From: Ignavibacteria bacterium UBA6906
GTDB taxonomy: Bacteria; Bacteroidota; Ignavibacteria; UBA10030; UBA6906
Assembly (NCBI GenBank): GCA_002451155.1
Contig: DKBG01000305.1
Coordinates: forward strand, 11,655-23,868
Length of the DNA stretch: 12,214 bases
Direction: 5' to 3'
Every line of letters begins with the position of its first letter. Position 1 is the first letter of the stretch. Below, piece after piece: positions 1 to 6,386 of the stretch. The notes under the pieces are model-generated. The model searched no databases. It saw nothing but the letters and a program-made list of their open reading frames with translations, and was not told the DNA's origin. The translations under genes and the position numbers were made by a program.

Positions 1-681
1 ATGAATGTCAGCCAGATTCTCGGCGTTGTGAATCTCTGGACAGAGGAGATTAATTCCCTTTCGGAACACTCCTTTATCCACTATGTGCAGATTTTTGAGA
101 ATAAGGGCGAACTCATGGGATGCAGCAACGCTCATCCTCACGGACAGATCTGGGCGCAGCTTTCAGTCCCTGGAGAGCCGGGCAAGGAGACAGGTCAGAT
201 GCAGGCGTTCCGCAAGGATCGAGGCGACTGCATGCTCTGCGAGTACGTCCGGATCGAGGCCCGAAGACAGGAGAGAATCGTCTGTGAGAACGAGGATTTC
301 CTGGTTCTCGTCCCGTTCTGGGCGGTCTGGCCTTACGAGACCCTCGTCCTTCCCCGGCGTCATCTGGCCGATCTTCGGGAACTCTCCGCGGGGGAGCGGC
401 AAGGGTTCGCCGATATCCTCAGACGGATCGCGGTTCGGTACGACAATCTGTTCCAGATTCCCTTTCCGTATAGTTCTGGAATTCATCAGGCGCCCGTCAA
501 CAGCGGAATGCACCCTGAATGGCATATGCATGTGCATTTCTATCCTCCCCTCCTGAGATCGGCAACAGTCAAAAAGTTTATGGTGGGCTATGAAATGCTG
601 GCAGATCCCCAGCGCGATCTCACGGCGGAAGAGGGAGCTGCCAGGCTGAGAGAGTGTTCTGAAGTACATTTCAGGGTGTAA
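1..681 (+). CDS. galT: UDP-glucose--hexose-1-phosphate uridylyltransferase, 3' part
   Basis: GalT moves UMP from UDP-glucose to galactose 1-phosphate in the cytoplasmic Leloir pathway, through a covalent uridylyl-histidine. The HPHGQ motif is seen at residues 45-49 of the visible part; its second His (47) is the family nucleophile. The family's iron-ligand region is present as a GIHQAP segment (about 161-166) and a WHMHVHFYPP segment near 174-183. The ending, with PPLLRSATVKKFMVGYEML and a QRDLTAE stretch, is typical of the bacterial GalT C-terminus. The ATG at base 1 aligns with an internal methionine of the family, so roughly 120 N-terminal residues, including the zinc cysteines, lie left of the window. 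The visible part is intact and ends in TAA. No hairpin terminator is evident behind it. The next gene on the same strand starts 107 bases later, so co-transcription is possible but not shown. Confidence 0.94.
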   Translation: MNVSQILGVVNLWTEEINSLSEHSFIHYVQIFENKGELMGCSNAHPHGQIWAQLSVPGEPGKETGQMQAFRKDRGDCMLCEYVRIEARRQERIVCENEDFLVLVPFWAVWPYETLVLPRRHLADLRELSAGERQGFADILRRIAVRYDNLFQIPFPYSSGIHQAPVNSGMHPEWHMHVHFYPPLLRSATVKKFMVGYEMLADPQRDLTAEEGAARLRECSEVHFRV

Positions 682-722
682 GTCTTTCTGTGGGAAGGTC
701 GCTGCCCCTGTTCACACGGACC

Positions 723-747
723 GCATGCACAAATCGTGTGCGAATGC
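723..747. promoter_or_regulatory. Imperfect palindrome upstream of the exported hydrolase gene
   Basis: In the 107-base gap between galT and the gene at 789, bases 723-747 form an imperfect inverted repeat centred on 735. Eight of twelve opposed base pairs match, including GCAT/ATGC at the outer ends, and the core contains GCACA and TGTGC. The size and spacing would suit a dimeric repressor site, and it lies about 40 bases before the start codon. It could also be chance. No clear -35/-10 pair was recognised in this gap. Confidence 0.25.
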
Positions 748-775
748 TGTCCCGCTTGCATCGGTATCATTAGTG

Positions 776-782
776 AAAGGAG
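776..782 (+). promoter_or_regulatory. Ribosome binding site for the gene at 789
   Basis: AAAGGAG lies six bases before the ATG at 789 and twelve before a second in-frame ATG at 795. The spacing favours 789. Either start leaves the signal peptide intact. Confidence 0.7.
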
Positions 783-788
783 TCTTGC

Positions 789-3700
789 ATGCATATGCGG
801 CTGCTTGCGTTTGTGATGCTGGTTGGCGCGTTTTCTCAACACTCGCCGGCCCAGATCGTGATCGAAAACAACGGGTTCGAAAAAGGGGCTCCAGGAGAGA
901 TACCCGCAGGGTGGTCAGCCTCAGGCGACCCGACGGGAGTTGAGATCAGCGCTGACCGGGCGGTGGGACACAGCGGGACGAGCAGTCTGAAAATCGCAAA
1001 TCAGCAGCCGGGTTCCGGGACCGCGCTCTCGGCACCGGTAAGACTTGAGGTGGGGAAGATCTATCGCCTTCAGGGATGGATTCGCACAGAAAATGCGGCT
1101 TCGGATCCGACATCACGGTATCCGACGGGTGTACCCGCTACACTCTCGCTGACCTCGTTTCCGTTTACCGTCTATTCTCCTCCCGTCGGCGGGACGCGGG
1201 ACTGGTGGAAATCGGAAATGACCTTCGTTGCGACGGAACGCGAGGTGCGGGTCCGGGCTACACTGGGTCATAATGCAAACGCGACCGGTACCGCATGGTT
1301 CGATGACATTGCGATCGAAGAGGTCACAGACATCGCCGAAATGATTCCGATGGAGACGGTCCGGTGGTTCGGGCCCGCATTCCGGTACACCGAACACGGA
1401 TGGACCTTCGTCCATATTGAAGGCGAACCCTACCAGCGGGGATACCAGTACGGATACCTCCTGGCAGACATGATTGTCTCCTACCTTGAAAAGCTCGCCG
1501 TAAACGAAAATCAGGACAACCCCCGTCAGGGCTGGAACCAGTTGAGAGCGTCCACCGACGCGCTCATGCTCCGACGATTCGAAGATGAGTATCTCACCGA
1601 GATGCGCGGTATCGCAGACGGGGCGGCGAAAGCGGGTGCGCGAACCTCGGGTCGGCCGCTGGATCTGCTTGACATCGTGACGATCAATTCCGCTGTCGAC
1701 CTGGGTCAGCTGGGCGGGGCTCTGTACCGCACCCCGACGTCGTTGACTGGAAGAAGCTTCAAGAAAGAAGAGGAGGAGATGGATCTGCCGGAGCGGCTGC
1801 ATAAGTGCTCGTCCTTCCTGGCAAACGGGCCGGCGACTAAAGACGGCAGAATAGTCTTCACCCAGCTCTTTATGTGGGGCGGATATACTGGGGTCCACTG
1901 GGAGGTGATCTGTGACGTGGTGCCTGCGAACGGGCACAGGGTGGTTTATGAGACCTTTCCCGGCGGGATCCACTCCGGAGCCGATTTCTATATTAACGAC
2001 GCGGGAATTATGATCGGCGAAACAACCGTGATGCAGACCCCGTTTAATTCGGACGGCAGACCGCAGTCGGACCGGATACGCAAGGCGGCCCAGTACGCAT
2101 CCAGCATTGACGACGTGGTCAACATCCTCACGCAGAGAAACAACGGCCTCTATACAAATGACTGGCTGATCGGAGATGTGAAGGCGAACGAAATCGCCAT
2201 TTTGCTGCTTGGCACGACAACACACAAGCTCTGGAGGAGCAGAACAAAAGAGTTTCCGGGCGGGACGGAGGGATTCTACTGGAGCGTCAACAACGCGAAA
2301 GATCCGGACGTACGGAAGGAATATGTCGCAAACCCGTTGAACGCTCCGTACGATGTCGTGTTCAGTCCCGTGAACCGGGACCTGGCATTTTACGAATATT
2401 ATCAAAAAGAAAAAGGACGAATCGACGCAATCAGTGCTGTCAACATCATGGCGACCTCACCGCTGAACAGACCGCATGCTTGTGACGGGAAGGTCACAAC
2501 GTCGGAGATGGCTGAGAAGCTCGTCTTCTGGGCGCACTACGGCAAGGTGACGCTCCGCGAGAAATTTCCGGAGAAAGGGAGCAGGCGGATGCCGGATCTC
2601 CCCGGTGCAATTCCCCACCTGACCCTCGGCCATACCGCCTTCAGTCCGATTGTTGTTGCTGATCGGTTGAAAGCACTCCGCCGGAAAGAAGAGGCGATCC
2701 ACGCTTCCCGGAAAGAGGAGACGGACAGGAGCGAGATCACTGATGTTTATCGATTCGATCCGGCTCTGCTCTGGTCCAATACAGTGTTTCCCGCTTCAGA
2801 TGGCGACAACTGGTTTGTCAGTGGATCAGCTGCCTACCGGGGGATGGTAAGTTCGCTGGGAGAAAGCGCAGAGAAGGGCGGCAGCGATTTCGTGCGTTCA
2901 CTCTCGGGGTTGACCGCCAGCCTGTTGTACACGATCTCCAGGGAAGGGACGCTGGTGCCGCTCTCTGCAGAACGGCGGTATGACATGTACAAGCACTACA
3001 CTATCCCCAGGATACGCGGGACGTTTCTCCTCCACCAGCTGCGCCTCAAGCTCGGGAACTCTCGCTTTTCCAGAATCATGAATGACGTCCACACACGATT
3101 TCGTGAACGGCCGATGACAACCGCGCAGTTCATCGCACGAGCCGAGGCCGAGGCCGGACAGCCCCTCCGGGCGTTCATTGCCCAATGGCTGGAACGATCG
3201 GATCTTCCCGGTGTCTCCTGCTCGGCGTCGGTGCAACGGGAGGGGGAGGGATGGAAGGTTACGCTGGACGTCATTCAGCAGGATGCACCCTACAATTTCT
3301 TTGCGACGGTTGCCATTGAGACCGGGAAGGGGACTGTCTGGAAACTCGTTGAAATCGACAGCCTCTCCCGGTCATTCGATCTTCACACCGCGGGAAAGCC
3401 GTCAGCAGTACGATTTAATGCGGGTTGTGATATCCCGGTGCGCACGGACAACTTCTACACCTACTCGAACCTCTTCGACGATTTCACACACGTCAAGATC
3501 GTGTACGGCACTCAGCAGCAGATCGAGGCTAATCATTCGCTTGCACTTCGGTTCCAGACTGTTCTCGCAGACCAGTTCACGGAGGTGCTCCTGCCTGTTG
3601 TTCAGGACAATCAAATCACGGCGGCGCAATGTGAGACTTCTGATCTTCTCCTTCTCGGGGGAGCGGCCGACAATGAGATCGTTGGGAGTGCGGCATGCGA

Positions 3701-3995
3701 AGATCGAGCGCGCTCCGTTGCCCGGTCGATCGGCCTCACGCTCGGGAAGAATATGTTTGTCTGGCGCGGACATGTCTATGCCGATCCCGACGACGGACTC
3801 TTTGTTGCACTCCCCAACCCGATGAACAGAGGCCGTGCCCTCTACTGCTTCATCGCAAATAGCGGCCTCCAGCTCTATCAGATGACCAAAAAATACCTGG
3901 GCCTGCCTACCTGGGCAGTGTTCAAAAGCGACGAGGTGGTCAATTCAGGGTATATGGTGACGGACGGCCTGAACGTCGAGATTCAGGGTGAGTAG
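789..3995 (+). CDS. Exported multidomain hydrolase: CBM-like, C45/Ntn-hydrolase-like, M1-remnant C-terminus
   Basis: This 1068-residue protein begins with a signal peptide (about 1-21, cleavage near SPA/Q). Residues 27-178 look like a jelly-roll carbohydrate-binding-type module: NNGFE opens it, an AGW follows, and AWFDDI (169-174) closes it. Residues about 200-560 resemble the C45/acyl-CoA:6-APA acyltransferase group of Ntn hydrolases: EGEPYQRGYQYG (211-222), then CSSF with candidate nucleophile Cys340, followed by a glycine-rich strand and NDAGIMIGETT. This group hydrolyses or transfers acyl-amide bonds, usually after self-cleavage before the Cys. Here Lys precedes Cys340, so self-cleavage is uncertain. 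Residues about 739-805 resemble the helical part of M1 peptidases that follows the zinc site (IRGTFLLHQLRLKLG to QWLERSDLP), but no HEXXH is present. A last domain starts around a YGT motif (906-908) and contains LLLLGGAADNE. Substrate is unknown. The UroD-like gene starts four bases after its stop. Confidence 0.72.
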   Translation: MHMRLLAFVMLVGAFSQHSPAQIVIENNGFEKGAPGEIPAGWSASGDPTGVEISADRAVGHSGTSSLKIANQQPGSGTALSAPVRLEVGKIYRLQGWIRTENAASDPTSRYPTGVPATLSLTSFPFTVYSPPVGGTRDWWKSEMTFVATEREVRVRATLGHNANATGTAWFDDIAIEEVTDIAEMIPMETVRWFGPAFRYTEHGWTFVHIEGEPYQRGYQYGYLLADMIVSYLEKLAVNENQDNPRQGWNQLRASTDALMLRRFEDEYLTEMRGIADGAAKAGARTSGRPLDLLDIVTINSAVDLGQLGGALYRTPTSLTGRSFKKEEEEMDLPERLHKCSSFLANGPATKDGRIVFTQLFMWGGYTGVHWEVICDVVPANGHRVVYETFPGGIHSGADFYINDAGIMIGETTVMQTPFNSDGRPQSDRIRKAAQYASSIDDVVNILTQRNNGLYTNDWLIGDVKANEIAILLLGTTTHKLWRSRTKEFPGGTEGFYWSVNNAKDPDVRKEYVANPLNAPYDVVFSPVNRDLAFYEYYQKEKGRIDAISAVNIMATSPLNRPHACDGKVTTSEMAEKLVFWAHYGKVTLREKFPEKGSRRMPDLPGAIPHLTLGHTAFSPIVVADRLKALRRKEEAIHASRKEETDRSEITDVYRFDPALLWSNTVFPASDGDNWFVSGSAAYRGMVSSLGESAEKGGSDFVRSLSGLTASLLYTISREGTLVPLSAERRYDMYKHYTIPRIRGTFLLHQLRLKLGNSRFSRIMNDVHTRFRERPMTTAQFIARAEAEAGQPLRAFIAQWLERSDLPGVSCSASVQREGEGWKVTLDVIQQDAPYNFFATVAIETGKGTVWKLVEIDSLSRSFDLHTAGKPSAVRFNAGCDIPVRTDNFYTYSNLFDDFTHVKIVYGTQQQIEANHSLALRFQTVLADQFTEVLLPVVQDNQITAAQCETSDLLLLGGAADNEIVGSAACEDRARSVARSIGLTLGKNMFVWRGHVYADPDDGLFVALPNPMNRGRALYCFIANSGLQLYQMTKKYLGLPTWAVFKSDEVVNSGYMVTDGLNVEIQGE
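3985..3992 (+). promoter_or_regulatory. Ribosome binding site inside the upstream gene's end
   Basis: AGGGTGAG overlaps the last codons of the exported hydrolase and lies seven bases before the ATG at 4000. Because it is inside the preceding gene and the intergenic gap is only four bases, translation of the two genes is probably coupled. Confidence 0.55.
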
Positions 3996-3999
3996 CTGA

Positions 4000-4983
4000 A
4001 TGGAACTGGTCCCAGTCGTCTATGAGCATGCCGCGAAATTCCTGGGGGAGCGGCCCTGGAATGTGTCCAGAAGCGCCGACCTTCTGGGCAGATCCCATGC
4101 CGCCGCATACCGTTCGTACGGCCAGAGTCCCGTCATGGTCGGGATCGACATCTACAACGTCGAACCTGAAGCCTATGGAGCCCTGGTCAAGGATGCCGGA
4201 GGGAACGAAGTCCCGTCAGTCGAAGGGCGGCTTTGTGCCTCGGCTGCGGACATTCTGCAGCTTCCCGCATATGAGATCCCCGCCGCCGGGCGAATCGGTC
4301 TGGTGCTTGAAGCCGCAAGGGCCATCCGCAACGAGTGCCCGTCCGCTGATGTGCGGATCCCGATGAGCGGTCCGTTTTCGATTGCAGCATCACTCGTCGG
4401 GTTTCAGCAAGTGTTGATGGAGATGCTTGAGGATCCGGAAACGGTCGGAGAGGCTCTGGCACGATTGGCGCGCGATCAGGTGGACCTGTGCCGGCATTAC
4501 GCTTCCGAGGGGTTCAGGGTGATGGTCGTAGAGTCCTCTGCGTCACCCCCGCTGGTATCACCGGTGCTGTTTGATAGTGTTCTGCTTCCTTCGCTGATGC
4601 TGCTTGTCGGCGAGGGTGGCGCGGCAACCGGGGAGCCTCTTCCCCTTATCCTGGGAGGAGACACCGTTCGCATCCTCCCATCGCTGCTTCGAACCGGGAC
4701 CCGCTATCTCATATGCCCTGCCGAGACAGCGGGCGAACGCTTCATGGCAATTGCCGGTGAACACCCGGATGTCGCCGTTCGGATCAATCTGAACCCAGCC
4801 CTGTTTAGTTCAACAAATACGTCGGAGCTGAGAGCCGCGCTGGATGCCGCGATAGGGCTGGCGGAAGGAAGGGGGAATGTTTCGATCGGGACCGGCGTTC
4901 TGCCGTATGATGCTCTGGAGACACGTGTTCTTGAGGCAAAACGGTATCTGGAATCGGTATCGACGGATCGGGAGGGCGGATGA
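4000..4983 (+). CDS. UroD-like protein (uroporphyrinogen decarboxylase/methyltransferase superfamily)
   Basis: This 327-residue protein has no signal peptide and is presumably cytoplasmic. It shows the superfamily's TIM-barrel landmarks: VYEHAAKFLGERPW near the start, GIDIYNVEPEAYG (48-60), MSGPFSIAASLVG in the middle, and IGTGVLPYDALE near the end. The superfamily contains true HemE and the MtaA/MtbA/CmuA corrinoid methyltransferases. In the methyltransferases, zinc is held by a His-x-Cys motif and a later Cys. Here the matching places read ILGGDT (Gly219-Gly220-Asp221) and GTGVLP, so the zinc ligands appear to be absent. It is slightly shorter than typical HemE (about 350) and lacks an obvious HemE N-terminal signature, so heme synthesis is unlikely. 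Its start is set by the SD at 3985-3992. It is apparently the last gene of the plus-strand run, facing the second UroD-like gene 45 bases away. The exact reaction is unknown. Confidence 0.85.
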   Translation: MELVPVVYEHAAKFLGERPWNVSRSADLLGRSHAAAYRSYGQSPVMVGIDIYNVEPEAYGALVKDAGGNEVPSVEGRLCASAADILQLPAYEIPAAGRIGLVLEAARAIRNECPSADVRIPMSGPFSIAASLVGFQQVLMEMLEDPETVGEALARLARDQVDLCRHYASEGFRVMVVESSASPPLVSPVLFDSVLLPSLMLLVGEGGAATGEPLPLILGGDTVRILPSLLRTGTRYLICPAETAGERFMAIAGEHPDVAVRINLNPALFSSTNTSELRAALDAAIGLAEGRGNVSIGTGVLPYDALETRVLEAKRYLESVSTDREGG

Positions 4984-5028
4984 GCAGTGTGAGATGCCGA
5001 ACGTGGCGCACGCAAAAGGCACGGGCCG

Positions 5029-6111
5029 TTATCTCAATAGCAGGGCTTTCTTCTTCTCGAGATAGTACAGGTAATTCTCAAAGGTAACATCCGCCGGGAC
5101 CCGGTGATCAAGACACGGGATAAATCTGCCCCGCTCAACGAGCAATCCCAGCCGGTCAATTTCCCTGTCAATCGCCGCTTTCCCCTGAATCAACGCCAGC
5201 TTGTCCACGCCACCCAGCAAAAGGAGGTCGTCTCCAAATTCATCCCGCAAGCGGTACGCGTCCGTGTGCGCCGCCTCGAGAGGAAACATGCAGTTGATGC
5301 CCGCCTCTAGCCACCCGGGGACCAGGGCGTCAATTCGACCGTCACAATCCAGCACCTGAGTTGTGATCCCGAGCCTTTTCATCTCTGCGGTGATAACTCT
5401 GTACCGGGGAACAAGGAGTTCTCCAAACAGACGGGGAGACATCAACGGCCCCCTGTTGTAGCACATGTCTTCCCACCACCACCCGAGGTCTACCCTGTTG
5501 ACAGGAACAGCTCTCCGGAGAACCGCCAGGGTAAGTTCAACGAGATGGTCCATCATCTCCTCGATCCAGGGGCGATCCTCCATCAGGGCGTACGAGAATG
5601 CCTCGAGACCCATCCAGTTCCGAAGCCACCCATACAGAGAACCGGCGTGAAATATGGTCGGTCGTCCGGAGTTCTGGGCGGTATGAAGCGTGGCGCCGAC
5701 ATCTCCGATTCTTCCAGGGTGCTGCATGTCGAGACGCTCACGCTTCCTTCGGATCCAGTCAGCCCGATCCTGCAACCCGAATTTGATGTATCGGGGCATC
5801 GTTGACCCGGCAAGCAGAGTTTCGCACAGGTTCCCTTCAGCGTCCTGAAAGATACGGCGCGACCCGTCATCGGAGAGAACAGTCTCCTCGAACGGAGGAA
5901 AAAGCCCGTTCGAAACAGGGAGCTGGTGAAACGAGGCGAGCCCTTCAAGATCCAGGTACCGCTCCACCGCTGCATCGGTATGTATCTCTGCAGGAAGTCC
6001 CTGAGTATGCCACAACCGAAGCGTTTCATCCCAGTAGCCGAATTCGACGTTGGGAAGCCTGTCTGGCTTTCGCCCCGAGAATACTGCTGCGATGCGTTGG
6101 CGAGTGTTCAC
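5029..6111 (-). CDS. UroD-like protein, second and divergent subfamily
   Basis: This 360-residue protein also belongs to the UroD-like superfamily but to a different branch from its neighbour. The opening, RQRIAAVFSGRKPDRLPNVEFG, matches the usual N-terminus, which supports the GTG start at 6109-6111 despite a weak ribosome site upstream. The C-terminal half carries LDCDGRID (Asp255-Cys256-Asp257-Gly258), then WLEAGIN, a PLEAA segment, LLLLGGVDK (Asp303) and CLDHRVPADV (Asp335-His336). These aspartate, cysteine and histidine residues sit where the superfamily builds its barrel-mouth active site, but a methyltransferase-style His-x-Cys zinc motif is not seen. No signal peptide is present. The gene converges on the first UroD-like gene and diverges from the polysaccharide lyase, so it need not share their control. 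Family membership is clear; the substrate is not. Methyl transfer or decarboxylation are both only possibilities. Confidence 0.87.
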   Translation of the reverse strand: MNTRQRIAAVFSGRKPDRLPNVEFGYWDETLRLWHTQGLPAEIHTDAAVERYLDLEGLASFHQLPVSNGLFPPFEETVLSDDGSRRIFQDAEGNLCETLLAGSTMPRYIKFGLQDRADWIRRKRERLDMQHPGRIGDVGATLHTAQNSGRPTIFHAGSLYGWLRNWMGLEAFSYALMEDRPWIEEMMDHLVELTLAVLRRAVPVNRVDLGWWWEDMCYNRGPLMSPRLFGELLVPRYRVITAEMKRLGITTQVLDCDGRIDALVPGWLEAGINCMFPLEAAHTDAYRLRDEFGDDLLLLGGVDKLALIQGKAAIDREIDRLGLLVERGRFIPCLDHRVPADVTFENYLYYLEKKKALLLR

Positions 6112-6329
6112 TGGTCAGTTTCCATTCGGCGCTGAAAAGGCTGCTCTCCGTTGGACGGATCGTGCCACATAGTCGCGCAGACCGCTTACCGAAAGGCGAC
6201 AGCCGCGTCGGCGAGAAGGTCCGCCGGTGCAGAGTTCCCCGGACCCTCCCGTGAGCCGTATGACGGCACCGCAAAACATAGGAAAATCAAACGTAACTCT
6301 CAAAGGGTGCATCTCCGCTGTGCCGCCAG

Positions 6330-6358
6330 TTGCATGGTTGCCCCGGGTTCCCTATTTT
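6330..6358 (+). promoter_or_regulatory. Candidate sigma70-type promoter for the polysaccharide lyase
   Basis: TTGCAT (6330-6335) and TATTTT (6353-6358) are separated by exactly 17 bases, close to the TTGACA/TATAAT consensus. Transcription would start near 6365 and give a leader of about 22 bases containing the ribosome binding site. If the organism uses a Bacteroidetes-type sigma factor this reading would fail. Confidence 0.4.
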
Positions 6359-6375
6359 CGCACTGCGCATCTCAG

Positions 6376-6382
6376 AAGGAGA
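6376..6382 (+). promoter_or_regulatory. Ribosome binding site fixing the lyase start at 6387
   Basis: AAGGAGA lies four bases before ATG 6387. An in-frame TTG at 6330 has no such site and would put 19 odd residues ahead of an evident signal peptide, so 6387 is preferred. Confidence 0.75.
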
Positions 6383-6386
6383 CGCC

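Larger units (their letters stand above)
6112..6386. other. Divergent intergenic region between UroD-like and lyase genes
   Basis: These 275 bases separate two divergently transcribed genes. The right end holds the lyase promoter and ribosome-site candidates listed separately. A short inverted repeat (GGTCCG at 6218-6223, CGGACC at 6240-6245) is present but weak. No riboswitch consensus, tRNA or convincing small gene was recognised, and no clear promoter was found for the minus-strand gene. Confidence 0.6.

Noticed and set aside
1..3. The ATG at base 1 as the true start of galT.
   Set aside because: It aligns to an internal position of GalT; about 120 N-terminal residues with zinc ligands are missing, so the gene is cut by the window edge.
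1113..2405. A 430-codon open frame on the minus strand inside the exported hydrolase gene.
   Set aside because: It lies fully antisense to a gene with signal peptide, domains and ribosome site. Its peptide shows no family motif or signal and looks like a by-product of GC-rich third positions.
4000..6111. The two UroD-like genes as a recent duplication or as hemE copies.
   Set aside because: Their motifs differ throughout (GIDIYNVE and ILGGDT against LDCDGRID and LDHRVP), so they are old, separate branches, and neither shows clear HemE signatures.
6218..6245. Inverted repeat GGTCCG / CGGACC as an operator or terminator.
   Set aside because: Only six base pairs with a 16-base loop in GC-rich DNA; expected by chance.
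6330..6386. A TTG start giving the lyase 19 more residues.
   Set aside because: No ribosome site precedes it, it overlaps the promoter candidate, and it would bury a normal signal peptide; ATG 6387 has AAGGAGA.
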